Source: CAWHQZ01 sp963831645 (lineage in GTDB: Bacteria > Pseudomonadota > Alphaproteobacteria > Rhizobiales > Aestuariivirgaceae). From it: DNA of 64,000 nt. Under the pieces are notes generated by a model. That model was not told where the DNA came from, did not search any database, and worked only from the letters and a program-made list of their open reading frames with translations. The DNA lies in contig CAWHQZ010000006.1 of NCBI GenBank assembly GCA_963831645.1, forward strand, positions 490,615 to 554,614. Reading direction: 5' to 3'. This document shows positions 46,267 to 56,034 of the stretch, piece after piece; position 1 is the stretch's first letter, and every line of letters starts with the position of its first letter. The position numbers and the translations under genes were made by a program.

Positions 46267-46472
46267 GAGTTTCCTCCTGTTCCATAGGCAGACAACGTAG
46301 GCTTTTCGGCCCCGTGCCGGCCAAACTGGAACTGGTTGCACGGAATCGGCGGCCAGGCTGTGAGTTTCCGCACACGGTCATCGCTTCGGTGAACCCCCGC
46401 CGCTTTCATCGACTCGAGCTGCGGTAACAGCGGCGATTGCTGCATCTGTAAAAGATCATCAGCGATTCAATA

Positions 46473-47648
46473 TCAACTCTGTCCAAAGCCCTTGGGAACC
46501 GGAACATCGGGCAGCTCTGCGGCGCGCTTCTTGAGTGCGCGGCCGATGACCACCCGCGAAATTTCCGTCGTGCCATCGACGATGCGAAGCATCTGCGCCA
46601 GGCGGCTCAGGCGGTCCATGCCGTAGGAGGTGAGCAACCCCATGCCGCCCATGGCCTGAGCGCACGTGTTCGCTGCTCTTAGCGCTGCATCGGGCACGAA
46701 GCGCTTGGCATGGGCCGCCATGAGAGGGCCTTCGGGCGTTCCGAGCGCCTTGGCGGCGGCCCGATAGAGCAGCCGTGAGGCCTCGAGATCGGTCGCAACC
46801 TCGCCCAGCATCCACTGGATGCCCTCGAGATCGAGGGCCGTTCCTCCGAACATCTTGCGGTTTTTCGCGTAGGCAAGAGCCGTATCGAGGGCCGCCTGCA
46901 TCAGCCCGCAACATCCCGCCGCAATGGAGACGCGCGCGATGTCGATCGCCATGAGCGATCCCTGCAGGCCCTTGCCCGCAGGGAAAATGATGTTCTCCTG
47001 CGGGACCACTGCGTCTTTCAGGTACATCTCGGCAATGGGCAGGAAACGGTAGGATGGCGTGTCGTACAGCGGACCGAAGCTGAGACCAGTCGTCCCCTTC
47101 GGAACAGCGATCATCGCCATGTCTTTATGGCCCGGCACCTCGGAGGTTTTGACCACGGTGAGATAGATATCCGCCTCGCCCGAGAGCGAAACCCAGGCTT
47201 TCGCGCCATTGATGGTCCATGTCCCATCGCCATTGTTGCGGGCACGCGAATACATGGTCGCGGGATCCGAACCCGACTGCGGTTCCGTCAACGAGAAGTT
47301 TGCGAGCTTGCGGCCGGACGTCAGGCCTTTCGCCCATTTCTGCTTCAGCGCCTCGCTGCCGAAACCGCACACGGCATGGCTGCAGATATTGTGCATGGAG
47401 AGCGCAAAGGCATAAGCACCATCACCCTTCCCAAGCTCCTCATAAACGCGAATCCCGTCTTCCAGTGACAGCCCCTGTCCGCCCCATTCGGGGGGACAAT
47501 AAAGTCCCATAAGCCCCAACACCGCCGCCTTGTCGGAGGCGTGACGCGGCCATTTGCGCTTCGCATTCCAGCCATCGATTTCCGGCTTGATCACGTCGTT
47601 GCAATGTCTGCGGGCGGCCGTGAGCAGGGTGTCGATCCTTTCCGTCAT
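46473..47648 (-). CDS. acyl-CoA dehydrogenase
   Basis: 391 aa from MTERIDTLLTAARRHCND. FAD and substrate segments are FSLTEPQSGSDPATM and TWTINGAKAWVSL. The C-terminal helix bundle carries RKMFGGTALDLEGIQWML and AQAMGGMGLLTSYGMDRLSR. The usual catalytic-loop YEGT reads VDGTTEI, with aspartate where MCAD has glutamate, as in the ACAD10/11-like branch. It oxidises an acyl-CoA to the enoyl-CoA; chain preference is unclear. Divergent from the serine hydrolase gene, 69 bp apart. Confidence 0.88.
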   Translation of the reverse strand: MTERIDTLLTAARRHCNDVIKPEIDGWNAKRKWPRHASDKAAVLGLMGLYCPPEWGGQGLSLEDGIRVYEELGKGDGAYAFALSMHNICSHAVCGFGSEALKQKWAKGLTSGRKLANFSLTEPQSGSDPATMYSRARNNGDGTWTINGAKAWVSLSGEADIYLTVVKTSEVPGHKDMAMIAVPKGTTGLSFGPLYDTPSYRFLPIAEMYLKDAVVPQENIIFPAGKGLQGSLMAIDIARVSIAAGCCGLMQAALDTALAYAKNRKMFGGTALDLEGIQWMLGEVATDLEASRLLYRAAAKALGTPEGPLMAAHAKRFVPDAALRAANTCAQAMGGMGLLTSYGMDRLSRLAQMLRIVDGTTEISRVVIGRALKKRAAELPDVPVPKGFGQS

Positions 47649-47717
47649 CTTTGCCCGCTCGCCCTGACCGATCCCACGGCGCCGCCTGGAAGCCAAAGGC
47701 CCGCAGGCAGACGCACG

Positions 47718-48929
47718 ATGATACCCATGCTAGCCTGCTATAATATAAAGGAACACGACTTGCGTACTGCGCCTCTCGTTGCCTGTGCGGTCCTGTGGCC
47801 GGCATACTTCGGCGGGCTGCAAATCCCGGCCTGGGGAGAGGAAACAGCCCGTTGCGGCTTGCCGGCAGCCGTCGCCGATGGCTGGCAAATTGGCGACCAG
47901 GGCGCCGGAATTGCAAACGCTGAGCGTCTCTGCGCGTTGAGCGGCAAGCTCGAGAAGCCGGACTCGCCCAATGTTCACGCTGTTGTACTGGTTCGCAACG
48001 GCAAGCTTCTGTTCGAGCATTATCGCAAAGGTCAGGATGAAAAGTGGGGAACATCGATTGGCGAGGTCCGCTACGCTCCCGACGTCAGGCACGATGTTCG
48101 CTCGATAAGCAAAAGCGTCGTTTCGCTGCTGGTGGGGATTGCGGTCGATCGCGGTCTGATAAGAAGCATCGATGAGCCCGTATTCACGTTCTTTCCCGGA
48201 TTCGCTTCGCTGCGCACGCCCGAGAAGGATCGCATACTCGTGCGCCACCTTCTGACGATGTCTTCAGGAATTGAGTGGGATGAGGAGCGACCTTATACCG
48301 ATCCTGAAAACAGCGAAATCAGGATGATCTTCGCGCCCGATTCCTATCGTTATGCATTCGAGCAGCCGATGGCGTCCGAACCGGGAAAAGTGTGGAAGTA
48401 CAGCGGCGGCTCCACCACTCTTCTCGCCGCCATTGTCGAGAAGGTTACGGGAAAATCGCTCTTTGCGTTCGCGCGGGAATCCCTCTTCACACCGCTCGGC
48501 ATAACCGACGTCGAATGGCTGAACGTGCCGAATGGGCAGCCGGCAGCGGCGTCCGGACTTCGCCTGCGGCCGCGCGATCTTGCGAAAGTCGGCCAGCTCT
48601 TCCTCAATGGGGGTGCGTGGAACGGCAAGCGCGTCGTCTCGGCGGCTTGGCTCCAGGAGTCGATCGAACCGAGATTCACCGGCTGGAATAGCAATCGCTA
48701 CGGCTATCAATGGTGGCTGGGAAGGTCGGCCGTGAAGGATCGGATCATCGATTGGACGGCGGCGTGGGGATTGGGAGGCCAGCGTCTGTTCATCCTGCCG
48801 ACCTACGATGCCGTCGCAGTCGTTACCGCCGGCCTCTACAAAAGTAACACCCAAGACCTGGTCGCCTTCGACATCCTCAATAACTACGTTCTCCCTGCCC
48901 TAGGCGATAAGCACGTCACGGCGCCTTGA
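47718..48929 (+). CDS. class C beta-lactamase-related serine hydrolase
   Basis: 403 aa from ATG (MIPMLACYNIKEHDLRTAPL). SxxK is in HDVRSISKSVVSLLVGIAV (serine of SISK) and the YxN-equivalent is KYSGGSTTLLAAIVEK. The weak N-terminal hydrophobic stretch (LVACAVLWPAYFGGL) may be a signal. The domain is that of 6-aminohexanoate hydrolases and esterases, so beta-lactam hydrolysis is not implied. LSGIEWDEERPY and LRPRDLAKVGQLFLNGG are typical. Confidence 0.86.
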   Translation: MIPMLACYNIKEHDLRTAPLVACAVLWPAYFGGLQIPAWGEETARCGLPAAVADGWQIGDQGAGIANAERLCALSGKLEKPDSPNVHAVVLVRNGKLLFEHYRKGQDEKWGTSIGEVRYAPDVRHDVRSISKSVVSLLVGIAVDRGLIRSIDEPVFTFFPGFASLRTPEKDRILVRHLLTMSSGIEWDEERPYTDPENSEIRMIFAPDSYRYAFEQPMASEPGKVWKYSGGSTTLLAAIVEKVTGKSLFAFARESLFTPLGITDVEWLNVPNGQPAAASGLRLRPRDLAKVGQLFLNGGAWNGKRVVSAAWLQESIEPRFTGWNSNRYGYQWWLGRSAVKDRIIDWTAAWGLGGQRLFILPTYDAVAVVTAGLYKSNTQDLVAFDILNNYVLPALGDKHVTAP

Positions 48930-49040
48930 GCCAATATCCCATTCGCTCATGCTTGCAGCTCATCCATGGCTGTTCATCCGTGTACGGATGGTTACGAATC
49001 GAGGTGAGGGGCCGGCTCGTGGCACTGACCGGCGAAGCAA

Positions 49041-49073
49041 GTCCCGCTCTCTGTTGAAATAGACGGGTAGGCG
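49041..49073 (+). repeat. left terminal inverted repeat of the IS256-family element
   Basis: Starts GTCCCGCTCTCTGTTGAAAT and ends ...GGGTAGGCG; partner of 50461-50493. Confidence 0.75.
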
Positions 49074-49137
49074 TCGATCGCCTCGAGCCAGTAGGCTTGA
49101 GGTTGCGAATCAAAAACCCAGGAGAGGGATCGACGCC

Positions 49138-50445
49138 ATGACCAAGACTATTGCAAAGCCGGGATTGAACCAAGTGACCGCGGTGACCAGCGGGACGCTG
49201 CCATTGCCGCCGCTGGTGATCGAAGGGTTGGCGGAGTTTGCCGGCAGCTTCGATCGGCTGTGCCTGAGGGCCGGGATGGCGGCCATCGACACGCTGCTGG
49301 CCGGCGATGTCGAGCGGCTGTGCGGCGAGCGCTACGAGCGCCGGGGGCGGCGGCGGGGGCACCGCTGGGGCCGGACGGCGAGCGAGATCGGTTGGCACGG
49401 CGGCCAGGCGGTGATCGAGCGGCCGCGGGTGCGGGCGGGTGGCCGCGAGGTGGCGTTGCCGAGCTGGCAGGCCATCCAGGAGGCCGATCTGCTGTCGCGG
49501 TGGGCCTTCAACCAGATGCTGATCGGGGTGACGACGCGCAAGTACGCCCGTTCGGTGCGTCTGCCGGAGAGCGATGTTGCCGCAGCGGCGGGCCGGCGGG
49601 CCACGGGCAAGTCGTCGGTGTCGCGCCGCTTCGTGGCGTTGAGCGCGAGCAAGCTCGCCGAATGGATGTCGGCGGATCTGTCCGGGCTGGATCTGCTGGT
49701 GATCCAGATCGACGGGTTGCATGTCGGCGACCACATCCTGGTGGCCGCCATCGGCATCGACGGGAGGGGCGAGAAGCACATCCTGGCGCTGATCGAGGGG
49801 GCGAGCGAGAACACGGTGGTGGTCAAGGCGCTGCTGGCCGATCTGATCGGCCGCGGGCTCGAGCCCGATATCGCCCGGCTGTTCATCGTCGATGGCGCCA
49901 AGGCCCTGAGCCGGGCGATCCGCGGCACCTTCGGCGCGCATGCGTTGATCCAGCGCTGCCAGGTGCACAAGGGCCGCAACATCATCGAGCGGTTGCCCAG
50001 GCAACTGCAGGGCGGTGTCAGGCAAGTGCTGCGCCAGGCTTGGGACAGCCCGACGGCCGAACAGGCCGAACGGATGCTCAAGAACCTCGCCCGCCGGCTC
50101 GAGCACGATGCGCCGGGCGTGTCGGCCTCGATCCTCGAAGGGCTCGACGAGATGCTCACCGTCATCCGCCTCGACCTGCCCAGGGAGCTGCGCCGCTCGC
50201 TCGCCTGCACCAACACCATCGAGAGCCTGATCGCCGTGATCCGTCAGGTCTGCCGCAACGTGAAACGGTGGCGGAACGCCAGGATGGCTCTGCGCTGGAC
50301 CGGCACGGCCATGCTCGAAGCAAAGAAAACCTTCCGCCGTCTGAAGGCGTACAGGCAATTGTCCATGCTCAGAGCGGCGCTACAACGTCATCAGCACTCC
50401 CTTGCGGGTGCGTCAGACGTTGCCGCCATCGGAAAGGTCGCATAA
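49138..50445 (+). CDS. IS256 family (mutator-type) transposase
   Basis: 435 aa, slightly longer than the ~400 aa norm. The DDE triad is visible: first Asp ~191 (VIQIDGLHVGDHILVAAIGID), second Asp ~251 (LFIVDGAKALSRAI) and Glu ~361 (CTNTIESLIAVIRQVCRNVKRW). CQVHKGRNIIERLP is the mutator signature. The frame is intact, so the element may still move. A long GC-rich overlapping frame is a shadow. Confidence 0.95.
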   Translation: MTKTIAKPGLNQVTAVTSGTLPLPPLVIEGLAEFAGSFDRLCLRAGMAAIDTLLAGDVERLCGERYERRGRRRGHRWGRTASEIGWHGGQAVIERPRVRAGGREVALPSWQAIQEADLLSRWAFNQMLIGVTTRKYARSVRLPESDVAAAAGRRATGKSSVSRRFVALSASKLAEWMSADLSGLDLLVIQIDGLHVGDHILVAAIGIDGRGEKHILALIEGASENTVVVKALLADLIGRGLEPDIARLFIVDGAKALSRAIRGTFGAHALIQRCQVHKGRNIIERLPRQLQGGVRQVLRQAWDSPTAEQAERMLKNLARRLEHDAPGVSASILEGLDEMLTVIRLDLPRELRRSLACTNTIESLIAVIRQVCRNVKRWRNARMALRWTGTAMLEAKKTFRRLKAYRQLSMLRAALQRHQHSLAGASDVAAIGKVA

Positions 50446-50460
50446 TGTTCAACCAACGGC

Positions 50461-50493
50461 GCCTGCCCGCTGAATTTCAACAGAGGCAGGGAC
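50461..50493 (-). repeat. right terminal inverted repeat of the IS256-family element
   Basis: Reverse complement starts GTCCCTGCCTCTGTTGAAAT and ends ...CGGGCAGGC; partner of 49041-49073. Confidence 0.75.
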
Positions 50494-50789
50494 ACAAGCG
50501 GGTGGCGGTGCACAGAATAGAAAAAGCAACGATTTCAATGAGGCGTTATCAGTTAGCCACAGGTTTCGATAAAATGGGAAAGCCAAGCTGGTTGCCGGTC
50601 GTTGAAAGCTGCCGCCGCATCACAATCCGGGATTTTTCCGCCAACGGGATGCTACGCGATGGCTGCGAGTGGAACAGTCGGATCGATTGGTCGGACGATT
50701 TCAGTGTCGAAACCGAATGCGATCGAGGAGGGCCTCGCCATGTTGAAACAGTTCAGAATAATCCATCCCACCAACATACCACAGCAGCA
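50494..50789. other. intergenic segment right of the IS, no convincing gene
   Basis: Lower GC than the surroundings. A plus-strand frame (MRRYQLATGFDKMGKPSWLP) and a 29-codon minus-strand frame (MARPSSIAFGFDTEIV) exist but neither has a ribosome site or a recognisable family. Confidence 0.3.
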
Positions 50790-51205
50790 TCACAACGACG
50801 CGTCCGGGTTCGGCGCCGACGCCACCTTGCAGCGGCAGTGCTCGTCCTGCACGGTGACGTGGAGCACCCCGTCATCGAGCGCTGCGCTAAGAACGGGCTC
50901 AGCTCTTCCCCCTTCTCGGCATAGGAGTCGCTTACCGGCTCCTGGTCCCACTGGGCGGTAACCCAGCAAATCGAATTCTTTCGGTCCTCGATGTTCGCGG
51001 GCATGCGGAACCGTAAGGAATAGCGATGAGGCTTGTCGTCTTCATGTTGGTGCGGTTTCTGAAACCGCAACTCCTGGCGCTGTATGCACAGATTTTCTTC
51101 GCCGGCGGCGAGGGCGCGGCGCATGACCTCCTCGGTGCAGTAAGGATTTTTCAGGTGCTTGGCCATGTCGTTCATCGCGAACGCTTCCTTCGTGGCTTTA
51201 TTCAT
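50790..51205 (-). CDS. hypothetical protein of the accessory operon, one frameshift
   Basis: MNKATKEAFAMNDMAKHLKNPYCTEEVMRRALAAGEENLCIQRQELRFQ is followed by a beta-rich stretch (YSLRFRMPANIEDRKNSICWVTAQWDQEPVSDSYAEKG). Near a G-run at about 50920 the natural continuation changes frame: EPVLSAALDDGVLHVTVQDEHCRCKVASAPNPDASL, stop at 50790. Joined length ~138 aa. The gene follows its neighbour after 4 bp. No family recognised. The G-run makes a sequencing slip likely. Confidence 0.5.
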
Positions 51206-51209
51206 CGGT

Positions 51210-51638
51210 CTAGGTCCCAAGCCGTCCGAGTGCCTCGGTGAGGATCGCGAACGCCCTCTCGCTTCCAAGGAGAGCCTTCAGTCGTCCAGCTGCATCGCCG
51301 CCTTCGCGCTCGTGTCGGCAGGCCTCGCTCAAACAGCGCGCGAGATGGGCAGGGTCGATGCCCTGCTTGCGCAGCCATTCGGCGATGCCCTTCTGCGCCA
51401 GCAGGCAGTGCAGCAGCTGGCAGAAACGCTTGCCGGGATCCTTCGGGTCACGCGGGGGACGGTTGCCGCCAGGCCAGACCGCGCCGGTAAGTGTCTGCTC
51501 GCGGGTGAGGCACATGCCAAACCAATAGCCCAAGCCGGCGATTGCCCTACCCTCGGCAAAAGCGATCCGAATCGTCCGTCCGGCGATGAACCACGGCAAG
51601 ACGACGCCGCACATCAACGCAATCCAGTACCACTCCAT
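51210..51638 (-). CDS. hypothetical protein with N-terminal membrane anchor
   Basis: 142 aa. One N-terminal helix (WYWIALMCGVVLPWFIAGRTI), a second weak one (IAGLGYWFGMCLTREQ), then a helical cytoplasmic tail rich in Arg, Glu and Cys (LARCLSEACRHEREGG). No family recognised. Middle of a four-gene minus-strand set. Confidence 0.6.
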   Translation of the reverse strand: MEWYWIALMCGVVLPWFIAGRTIRIAFAEGRAIAGLGYWFGMCLTREQTLTGAVWPGGNRPPRDPKDPGKRFCQLLHCLLAQKGIAEWLRKQGIDPAHLARCLSEACRHEREGGDAAGRLKALLGSERAFAILTEALGRLGT

Positions 51639-51719
51639 ACGCCAACTCCCTCATATAGCCGGACAGGTGGACCGCGCCTCCAAAAAGACGACCGTGGACG
51701 GTGTTCGGTGGTTCTTCCA

Positions 51720-52163
51720 TCAACGGCACATCTTCACCCGGCGCACCATGTCCGCGCCTTCCAGATAGACCAGGCCATCGTTCTGGAGCCCGCCATGCTT
51801 CTTGACCCAAGCCCGAACTTTCGGCGGATAGCTGTTCAACATATAGGCGGCCGCTGCTGCGTCGATCTCGTTGGTCTCCCCACCACGCGGGGCGTGGAAG
51901 CCAAGCCGCGCAGTGCGTTTGACGCATGTGTTCGGGCTCGACAGGTAGAGGGTGCAGGCGCTTTCGCAGACGCCCTCGATAACGAGGCGCTTTTTCTCCC
52001 TCTCCCAGGTGTCGAGCCGCTTCAGGTAGTCGACGACCACGCCGCCGTAGTCATCGCGGATCGTGACCTGCTCGGCCGCCGCCTGGGTCGACAGTAGCGC
52101 CAGGGCGAGGATGGCCCTAACCAGGCCGCCGCCAATTGTCGGTCGCTGCATCACGAACTTCAA
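51720..52163 (-). CDS. exported ClpP/crotonase-like protein (COG3904-type)
   Basis: 147 aa with signal peptide (VRAILALALLSTQAAAEQ). VIEGVCESACTLYLSSPNTCV places a serine in a CxSAC turn, and LGFHAPRGG gives a conserved histidine; this pair recurs in small periplasmic proteins distantly related to ClpP. Proteolytic activity is unproved. It overlaps the next upstream gene by 47 bp in another frame. Confidence 0.6.
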   Translation of the reverse strand: MKFVMQRPTIGGGLVRAILALALLSTQAAAEQVTIRDDYGGVVVDYLKRLDTWEREKKRLVIEGVCESACTLYLSSPNTCVKRTARLGFHAPRGGETNEIDAAAAAYMLNSYPPKVRAWVKKHGGLQNDGLVYLEGADMVRRVKMCR

Positions 52164-52302
52164 CCATTACACTGAACTTCTTCGAGACCTCGGCCGCGGC
52201 GCGCTTTATGGCGGTCTCACCCTTGGCTTGGATCGTGCCGATGAACTTCGCGGCCATGCGGCGACGGTGTCGGCCGATTGTGTAGACGTTGTAGGTTTTC
52301 AT
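52117..52302 (-). CDS. 61-aa basic hypothetical protein
   Basis: MKTYNVYTIGRHRRRMAAKFIGTIQAKGETAIKRAAAEVSKKFSVMVEV; a small beta-alpha-beta-like protein of the kind often seen in phage or plasmid regions. GGAG five bases before the ATG supports the start. First gene of the accessory operon. Confidence 0.6.
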   Translation of the reverse strand: MKTYNVYTIGRHRRRMAAKFIGTIQAKGETAIKRAAAEVSKKFSVMVEVRDAATDNWRRPG

Positions 52303-52830
52303 ACGCACTCCACTCACCTTCGGCCGGGCCATTCTAGACCAATCTCATGTCGCGTTCATGTTGCGTGGAGTTGCCGCGGCTCTCTGGAAATCGTTGAAAA
52401 TCACTGGTAGCCGTTGGATGCAACATGGCGCAACATGGCATCGCCGAGCCCTTCACCATCCTTCCTCTAATCGGTTGATTTTCTTGTACATAAAGGTGGT
52501 AGCGGAGGAGCGATCCGGTCTATACAGCGTTTTCTGGATCGAGCTCCCGGCCCGGTAAGATCCTGCCATTTAAGCGAACGCAAACGCACATAAGCTCGTC
52601 TTATCTCCGGCATGGCAAACGACAGATTCCTGAATGGCGCTGCCGCCGGATCTGTGATTTGCATAGCCTTTTCCGCCCGATGCAGGCCTACCTAAGCGTG
52701 TGCTCCTTCCTGATAGCTTCGGCGCATCGCGCGGGGCACATACTCATCCCAAGCCCTCTTGCCTATACACGGCCCAACAGCATGATAACAGCGGCGCGGC
52801 TATTAGACGTGCCTTCCAGTCGGGCCGAAG
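52303..52830. other. 528-bp gap with tRNA-end-like sequence, no gene seen
   Basis: AT-richer than the flanks, with direct repeats such as gcaacatggcgcaacatggc (52421-52440). It carries the tRNA 3'-end-like motif at 52497. Short frames here have no coding character. It separates the accessory operon from the polysaccharide region. Confidence 0.4.
52497..52515 (-). other. tRNA 3'-end-like sequence, possible attachment-site remnant
   Basis: tggtagcggaggagcgatc, read on the minus strand, ends CTCCTCCGCTACCA, the form of a tRNA acceptor strand with its CCA. No cloverleaf can be folded around it, so it is at most a fragment such as integrases leave at att sites. Very tentative. Confidence 0.3.
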
Positions 52831-53826
52831 TCATTGAGGCAGGCCATGGGCCGATTTGACGCTCGCATAGGCATCCTTCACGATCGTTCTGAGGTCGGAA
52901 TGTGAGGCGCGAAAATTCAGCATCCGGCTTGCCAGGCTGGTGTCGGCGATCAGAACCGGCGGGTCTCCTTCACGGCGGTGACCGTTCGCGACCGGAACTT
53001 TTCGACCGGTGACTTCCGCCACCATGTCGACGACTTCTCGTACGCTGTGGCCCTGCCCGGTTCCAAGATTCAAGAACAGCTCACCTGCGCCGGCACGCAG
53101 CGCCTCGAGTGCCAAGATGTGACCAAGCGCGAGATCGCTGACATGAATGTAGTCCCGTATGCAGGTGCCGTCGGGAGTGGGATAATCGGTTCCAAAGATT
53201 TCCAGGCGGTCAGTCAATCCGCAGGCCGCCTTGATGGCGAGCGGAACGAGATGGCTCATCGATTCGCTTCTTTGATAGAGATCGCCATCGCCGTCGGCTC
53301 CTGCAGCGTTGAAATAGCGTAGCGATCCAATCTGCATACTGTAGGCTGATGCGAAATCTCGCAGCGCTATTTCTGCCACGACCTTCGACCGACCGTAGGG
53401 ATTGATGGGCCGCTGTGGAGCGGTCTCGTCGACCGGCACCAGTGCCGGAATTCCATAGGTCGCACAGGTGCTAGAGAAAATAATTGCGCCCACCCGCTGT
53501 TCACGCATGGCATTCAGAACCGATAGGGTGCCGCAAACGTTCACATCGTAGTAGTCGGCAGGTTTGACGATCGATTCTCCCACGTTGGCGAGTGCCGCAA
53601 AGTGCATCACCGCATCGATATTGTAAGCACGCAGGATCTCGCATACCAGCAACGTGTCCCGGATGTCGCCGACTACGAGCTTGCCCCATTTCACCATTTC
53701 ACCGTGGCCCCTGGACAAGTTATCGAGGACAACGGGTTGATAGCCGCGCAGTTTGAGCGACTTGCACGTGTGACTGCCGATGAAACCGGCCCCTCCGGTG
53801 ACTAGAATATTGGTAAATTCCTGCAT
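52831..53826 (-). CDS. galE: UDP-glucose 4-epimerase
   Basis: 331 aa, extended SDR. NAD-binding ILVTGGAGFIGSHT at the N-terminus, catalytic tyrosine-lysine in NPYGRSKVVAEIAL and serine-threonine in FSSTCATYG. RYFNAAGAD and DGTCIRDYIHVSDLA are GalE hallmarks. It interconverts UDP-glucose and UDP-galactose, feeding polysaccharide synthesis. The only unbroken gene of the right-hand polysaccharide cluster, which makes it a useful reference for judging the frameshifts around it. Confidence 0.93.
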   Translation of the reverse strand: MQEFTNILVTGGAGFIGSHTCKSLKLRGYQPVVLDNLSRGHGEMVKWGKLVVGDIRDTLLVCEILRAYNIDAVMHFAALANVGESIVKPADYYDVNVCGTLSVLNAMREQRVGAIIFSSTCATYGIPALVPVDETAPQRPINPYGRSKVVAEIALRDFASAYSMQIGSLRYFNAAGADGDGDLYQRSESMSHLVPLAIKAACGLTDRLEIFGTDYPTPDGTCIRDYIHVSDLALGHILALEALRAGAGELFLNLGTGQGHSVREVVDMVAEVTGRKVPVANGHRREGDPPVLIADTSLASRMLNFRASHSDLRTIVKDAYASVKSAHGLPQ

Positions 53827-54141
53827 TGCCTCGACGCGTTTTGTCAGTGGAGGCCTCGCTCAGGCAGTGCTCAAGTTAGTGGCCGCCTGAATGCCCTCTA
53901 TCCGTGTGCGTGCCAGCGACCTGCATCTGGAACTCGCTCGCAGTGTCGCCGTCGGTATTGCCTTCGACGATCGTGTTTGCGGCGAGCAGACCCGCTCCTA
54001 ACAGCTCCAATTAACTGGTGTGGTAAAGTGCGGCCTGAAACGCATGCGATCATTGTCAGTGATCCAGGCTAAGAGAAAGCATTTGACATCCGTTTACCAG
54101 CGCTTGCGGCCCATCATCAGTCTCTATCGCACTATTGCGAT
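53827..54141. other. 315-bp gap, no gene or clear signal seen
   Basis: No frame with coding character. Composition becomes AT-richer near 54010-54130, where a promoter might lie, but no consensus stands out. Confidence 0.4.
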
Positions 54142-55879
54142 CTACGTTCTCGAAGGATGTTCCTTCTCGAGATAAGCGTTCTCCATCACCAGCACATCCA
54201 TCTTCGTTCGAACAAAACAGTCAAGTGCCTCCTTGGGGGTACACACGATCGGCTCGGTTTCGTTGAAGGAAGTGTTCAGTAGTACTGGCGTTCCAGTCTG
54301 CCTACCGAACTCGGTGATGAGCGCATGATAGCGCGGATTCTCTTTAGTGGTTACGGTCTGAAGGCGCCCCGTCCCATCGATATGGGTCACTGCTGGGATC
54401 TCTCCGCGCCTTTCCGGCCTGATCTTGTAGACGTTGGTCATGAACGGATCGGGGTAGGTTTGCTCAAAGTAGTCGCCGACCCGTTCGAGCGGGATCGCCG
54501 GTGCGAACGGGCGGAAACTCTCGCGTCGCTTGATGCGTTGGTTTAAGACGTCCTTCATGTCCAGGCGGCGCGGGTCGACAAGGATGCTCCGGTTGCCGAG
54601 GGCACGAGGACCCCACTCCATCCGCCCCTGGAACCAGCCGATGACCTTGCCATCCATAAGCGCGCGCACGACACGCGGCAGGAGCTGTTGGTCCGGCAGA
54701 CGCTCGAAGACGGCGTTATCTCCGCGCAAGCGTCTCTTCCACTTGGGACTGGCTATACGCCGGACCGAAGTAGCTGTTCTCCTGGCGGAACTTCCGCGGG
54801 CGGCCAAGCCGGTGATGGTAGACGTAGAGGGCGGCGCCGAGCGAGGTGCCCGCATCGCCGGCTGCCGGCTGGATAAACACTTCCTCGAAAAGGCCTTTGG
54901 GCCGGATCTTGCCGGCCGCTACGCTGTTGTGGGCACAGCCGCCGGCGAGCGCCAATCGTGGCGAACCAGTGAGTTTCTTCGCTGTTAAGAGCACCTCGAA
55001 ATACGCCTCCTCGAACCCCGCCTGCACCGACGCGGCAACCGCCTTGAACCTGTCTTCCATCGCCGCATCGGGAGTGCGCGGCGGGCCAAGCAGCTCGGAC
55101 AGTCGCAAGGAGTTGATCGTGTCATATCGCGGCTCGCCCTCCCAGGTCATCGCAATGCCCTTGGTGTGGTGCTGGAAGTATTCCAACCCGAGCTTGAACG
55201 AGCCGTCCGCAACGCGCACGATGCGCCGGATCTTATCGATTAACTCAGGCTCAGCGTATGCGGGAAAGGCCCATCACCTTGTACTCGTCGCCATACTTTG
55301 GAAAGCCCACGTATTGCGACAACCCCGAGTAGTAGAGGCCGAGAGAGTGCGGGAAGCCGACGTGCCGGAGGATCTCGAGCCTGCTGCCCTGACCTCGCGC
55401 CCACATGGTGCTCACGAAGTCGCCGAAGCCGTCGACTGAGACCACCGCAGCCTCGCCGAACGGCGAGGCGTAGAAGGCCGAGGCCATGTGGGCTCGATGG
55501 TGTTCGACGTTGTGCGACTGCGCGCGGATCCGCCTGGGGTCGATGCCGAGCGCGGCGCCGAGGTGCGCTTTCGGATCGCGCACGCTGAGCATGTTCTTGA
55601 ACCGATCGGTAATAAACGAGAGGTTGGGACGTTGAGTGAGCGAGAAGATCACCTTGTCGCGGAAATGAGCGTGCGGATCCCGCCCGATCGCGATGTGATC
55701 CAGGTCCTCAGGCCGGGCCCCAGCGACCTCGAGGCAATACTGTATGGCCTGGCGGGGAAGCCCGCCCAGTGCTTGATGCGGTTGAACCGCTCCTCTTCGG
55801 CGGCAGCAACGAGCTCGCCATCCACGAGAAGCGCGGCGGCCGCATCGCCATGATAGGCGTTGACACCGAGAATGAGCAT
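54142..55879 (-). pseudogene. carbamoyltransferase (NodU/CmcH family), three frameshifts
   Basis: Joined across frames this is a full ~578-aa protein. MLILGVNAYHGDAAAALLVDGELVAAAEEERFNRIKHW is followed by HNVEHHRAHMASAFYASPF (metal-binding HxxxH) and ALAGGCAHNSVAAGKI. The YrdC-like C-terminal domain reads GRMEWGPRALGNRSILVDPR and VLLNTSFNETEPIV. Shifts are near 55745, 55260 and 54730, each fitting one lost base; protein similarity is unbroken on both sides. It would carbamoylate a sugar of an exopolysaccharide or Nod-like product. Confidence 0.82.
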
Positions 55880-56034
55880 GGAGGGAGAGCTATCGAGCGA
55901 GCTCCGGTAGGCCACGGGTCTGGCGCATGAGCGGGAGGCTCGACTGCCGGGCCGACGATGTACTATTTTCGCTCTTCACTGAAAGCATTCTCGGCCATTC
56001 GGTTGCGCTCCTGTAGCACAACGAAGAATATAAC

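Larger units (their letters stand above)
49041..50493 (+). mobile_element. IS256-family insertion sequence, complete
   Basis: About 1.45 kb: one transposase gene with imperfect terminal inverted repeats. The left end GTCCCGCTCTCTGTTGAAAT (49041) pairs with the right end, read inward, GTCCCTGCCTCTGTTGAAAT (50493); similarity continues to about 33 bp. The bases just outside (left cgaagcaa, right acaagcgg) do not form a clear 8-9 bp target duplication, so the insertion may be old or the flanks rearranged. The element lies between the serine hydrolase gene and a small accessory operon. Confidence 0.85.

Noticed and set aside
48975..48990. Hairpin CATCCG-TGTA-CGGATG after the serine hydrolase as terminator
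   Set aside because: The stem is only six pairs and no T-run follows; it could be chance.
49260..50924. 554-codon plus-strand frame overlapping the transposase
   Set aside because: It is a GC-rich shadow of the IS256 transposase; composition is Arg/Gly/Ala repeats with no family match.
52421..52440. Repeat gcaacatggcgcaacatggc as start of a CRISPR-like array
   Set aside because: Only two short units with no spacers of constant length; a simple local duplication.
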